DNA of 5,674 bases from an uncultured Pseudomonadota bacterium (lineage in GTDB: Bacteria; SAR324; NAC60-12): the NCBI GenBank assembly GCA_913056375.1, contig CAJXNF010000211.1, positions 1-5,674 of the forward strand, read 5' to 3'. Position numbers and translations under genes: made by a program. Below, piece after piece: positions 5,011 to 5,674 of this stretch. The notes under the pieces are model-generated. The model saw nothing but the letters and a program-made list of their open reading frames with translations. It did not search any database and was not told the origin of the DNA. The stretch's first letter is position 1; every line of letters starts with the position of its first letter.

Positions 5011-5658
5011 ATGAAGAAAAATTCAGTCGTCAAAATACTGGTTCTTGGAACAGGTCTTTGCCTTTTGGCTATGCCTGTTTTGGGATTTAAAGAGGAAGAT
5101 CTGGAAAAATTAAGGCGGACCAATGAATGTATTCGTTGTGATTTGAGTGGTGCTGATTTGAGATCTGCGAAGCTGAGTCGGGCTAATCTAAGATCATCGA
5201 ATCTTTCAGGGGCGAATTTGCGAGGAGCTGCCCTAAATGAGGTGAATTTAAGCTTGGCAAATTTGAGTGAAGCAGAGTTGGTTGGCTCAAATCTACGGCG
5301 ATCTAACCTTCATAAAGCAAATTTAAGTGCATCTGATTTGAGCGCTGCGGACTTGTCTGCGGCAGATTTCCGTGAAGTTGATCTTACAGGAGCAAATCTA
5401 CGTGGATCAGATTCACGAGCAACTGATTTTTGGAAGGCGAATTTCAAGGAGGCGAACATACGAAGCGCCGACATGCGTGAAGCAAATCTTTTTGGAACGG
5501 ATTTTAATCTGGCTGACATTCGTGGGGCAAATCTCAACTATGCCGATTTAGAAAATGCGAACTTGGCTGGTGCGGATATGAGAGAAGCGCGAATGCTGGA
5601 TGCTAGATTTTGTAATACCAAAATGCCGAACCAAGAGATGCATCATTCCGGTTGTTGA
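5011..5658 (+). CDS. Secreted pentapeptide-repeat protein (PF00805 type) with terminal cysteine pairs
   Basis: The 215-residue product begins with a signal peptide: MKKNSVVK, then a hydrophobic core to about residue 22, with likely signal peptidase I cleavage after VLG at 25. Cys17 is not in a lipobox, so it is probably not a lipoprotein. A short charged segment (KEEDLEKLRRTNEC) leads to C40-x-x-C43. From Leu45 to Phe200 a Leu/Phe/Ile/Met sits at every fifth residue (pattern A[D/N]Lxx), 32 repeats without a register break. This predicts a right-handed quadrilateral beta-helix of about eight coils. The only centre residue that is not hydrophobic is Ser135. The tail FCNTKMPNQEMHHSGC adds C201 and C215. 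I recall similar CxxCDLSGADL starts and FCNT-MP...SGC ends in exported pentapeptide proteins. The probable location is the periplasm and the role a binding or structural scaffold; the partner is unknown. AGGA at 5000-5003 serves as ribosome site, 7 bases before the ATG. It is not evidently a Qnr/MfpA-type gyrase protector, since those act in the cytoplasm. Confidence 0.94.
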   Translation: MKKNSVVKILVLGTGLCLLAMPVLGFKEEDLEKLRRTNECIRCDLSGADLRSAKLSRANLRSSNLSGANLRGAALNEVNLSLANLSEAELVGSNLRRSNLHKANLSASDLSAADLSAADFREVDLTGANLRGSDSRATDFWKANFKEANIRSADMREANLFGTDFNLADIRGANLNYADLENANLAGADMREARMLDARFCNTKMPNQEMHHSGC

Positions 5659-5674
5659 ATTAATCCCTTTCAAT

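Noticed and set aside
5143..5610. Direct-repeat array resembling CRISPR or a tandem DNA repeat
   Set aside because: The 15-base periodicity comes from pentapeptide codons (GCNAAYTTR-like) in one open reading frame, with varied sequence between units. There are no conserved repeats with unique spacers.

Overview
The window comes from a Gram-negative-type bacterium. The signs are a spermidine/putrescine-class ABC importer, a 12-helix MFS permease, and a signal-peptide-bearing pentapeptide-repeat protein with paired cysteines that looks periplasmic. Base composition is moderate, by eye in the low-to-mid 40s percent GC, and every supported gene lies on the + strand. The phylum cannot be fixed from this sequence. 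A marine proteobacterium-like or SAR324-like source is only an impression.

Layout. Positions 1-2841 hold a tightly coupled importer operon: a PotB-type permease (5' end probably outside the window), a PotC-type permease with a GTG start, and a PotA-type ATPase. The genes overlap through GTGA and ATGA junctions. No substrate-binding protein is present; if it is linked, it should lie upstream of base 1. Positions 2842-3052 are an AT-rich spacer with three small dyad-symmetric elements. An MFS permease resembling the fucose/glucose/galactose (FHS) branch follows, ending at 4249. Positions 4250-5010 are mostly non-coding but contain two very short genes (4533-4643 and 4791-4925). They encode 36- and 44-residue single-helix membrane proteins that are clearly related to each other. 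I do not recognise the family. The window ends with a secreted pentapeptide-repeat protein (5011-5658) of 32 consecutive repeats, flanked by a CxxC motif and a Cys-containing C-terminal tail.

How the genes work together. PotB, PotC and PotA should form one inner-membrane polyamine-type importer: two permeases, an ATPase dimer and an unseen binding protein. The MFS permease is an independent secondary transporter, probably with its own promoter. The two microproteins and the pentapeptide-repeat protein form a separate envelope-associated stretch whose function cannot be read from sequence. The most interesting observation is the tandem pair of diverged single-pass microproteins. Their protein-level conservation (16 of 31 aligned residues identical, with synonymous codon changes at five of the identical positions) argues that both are real genes.
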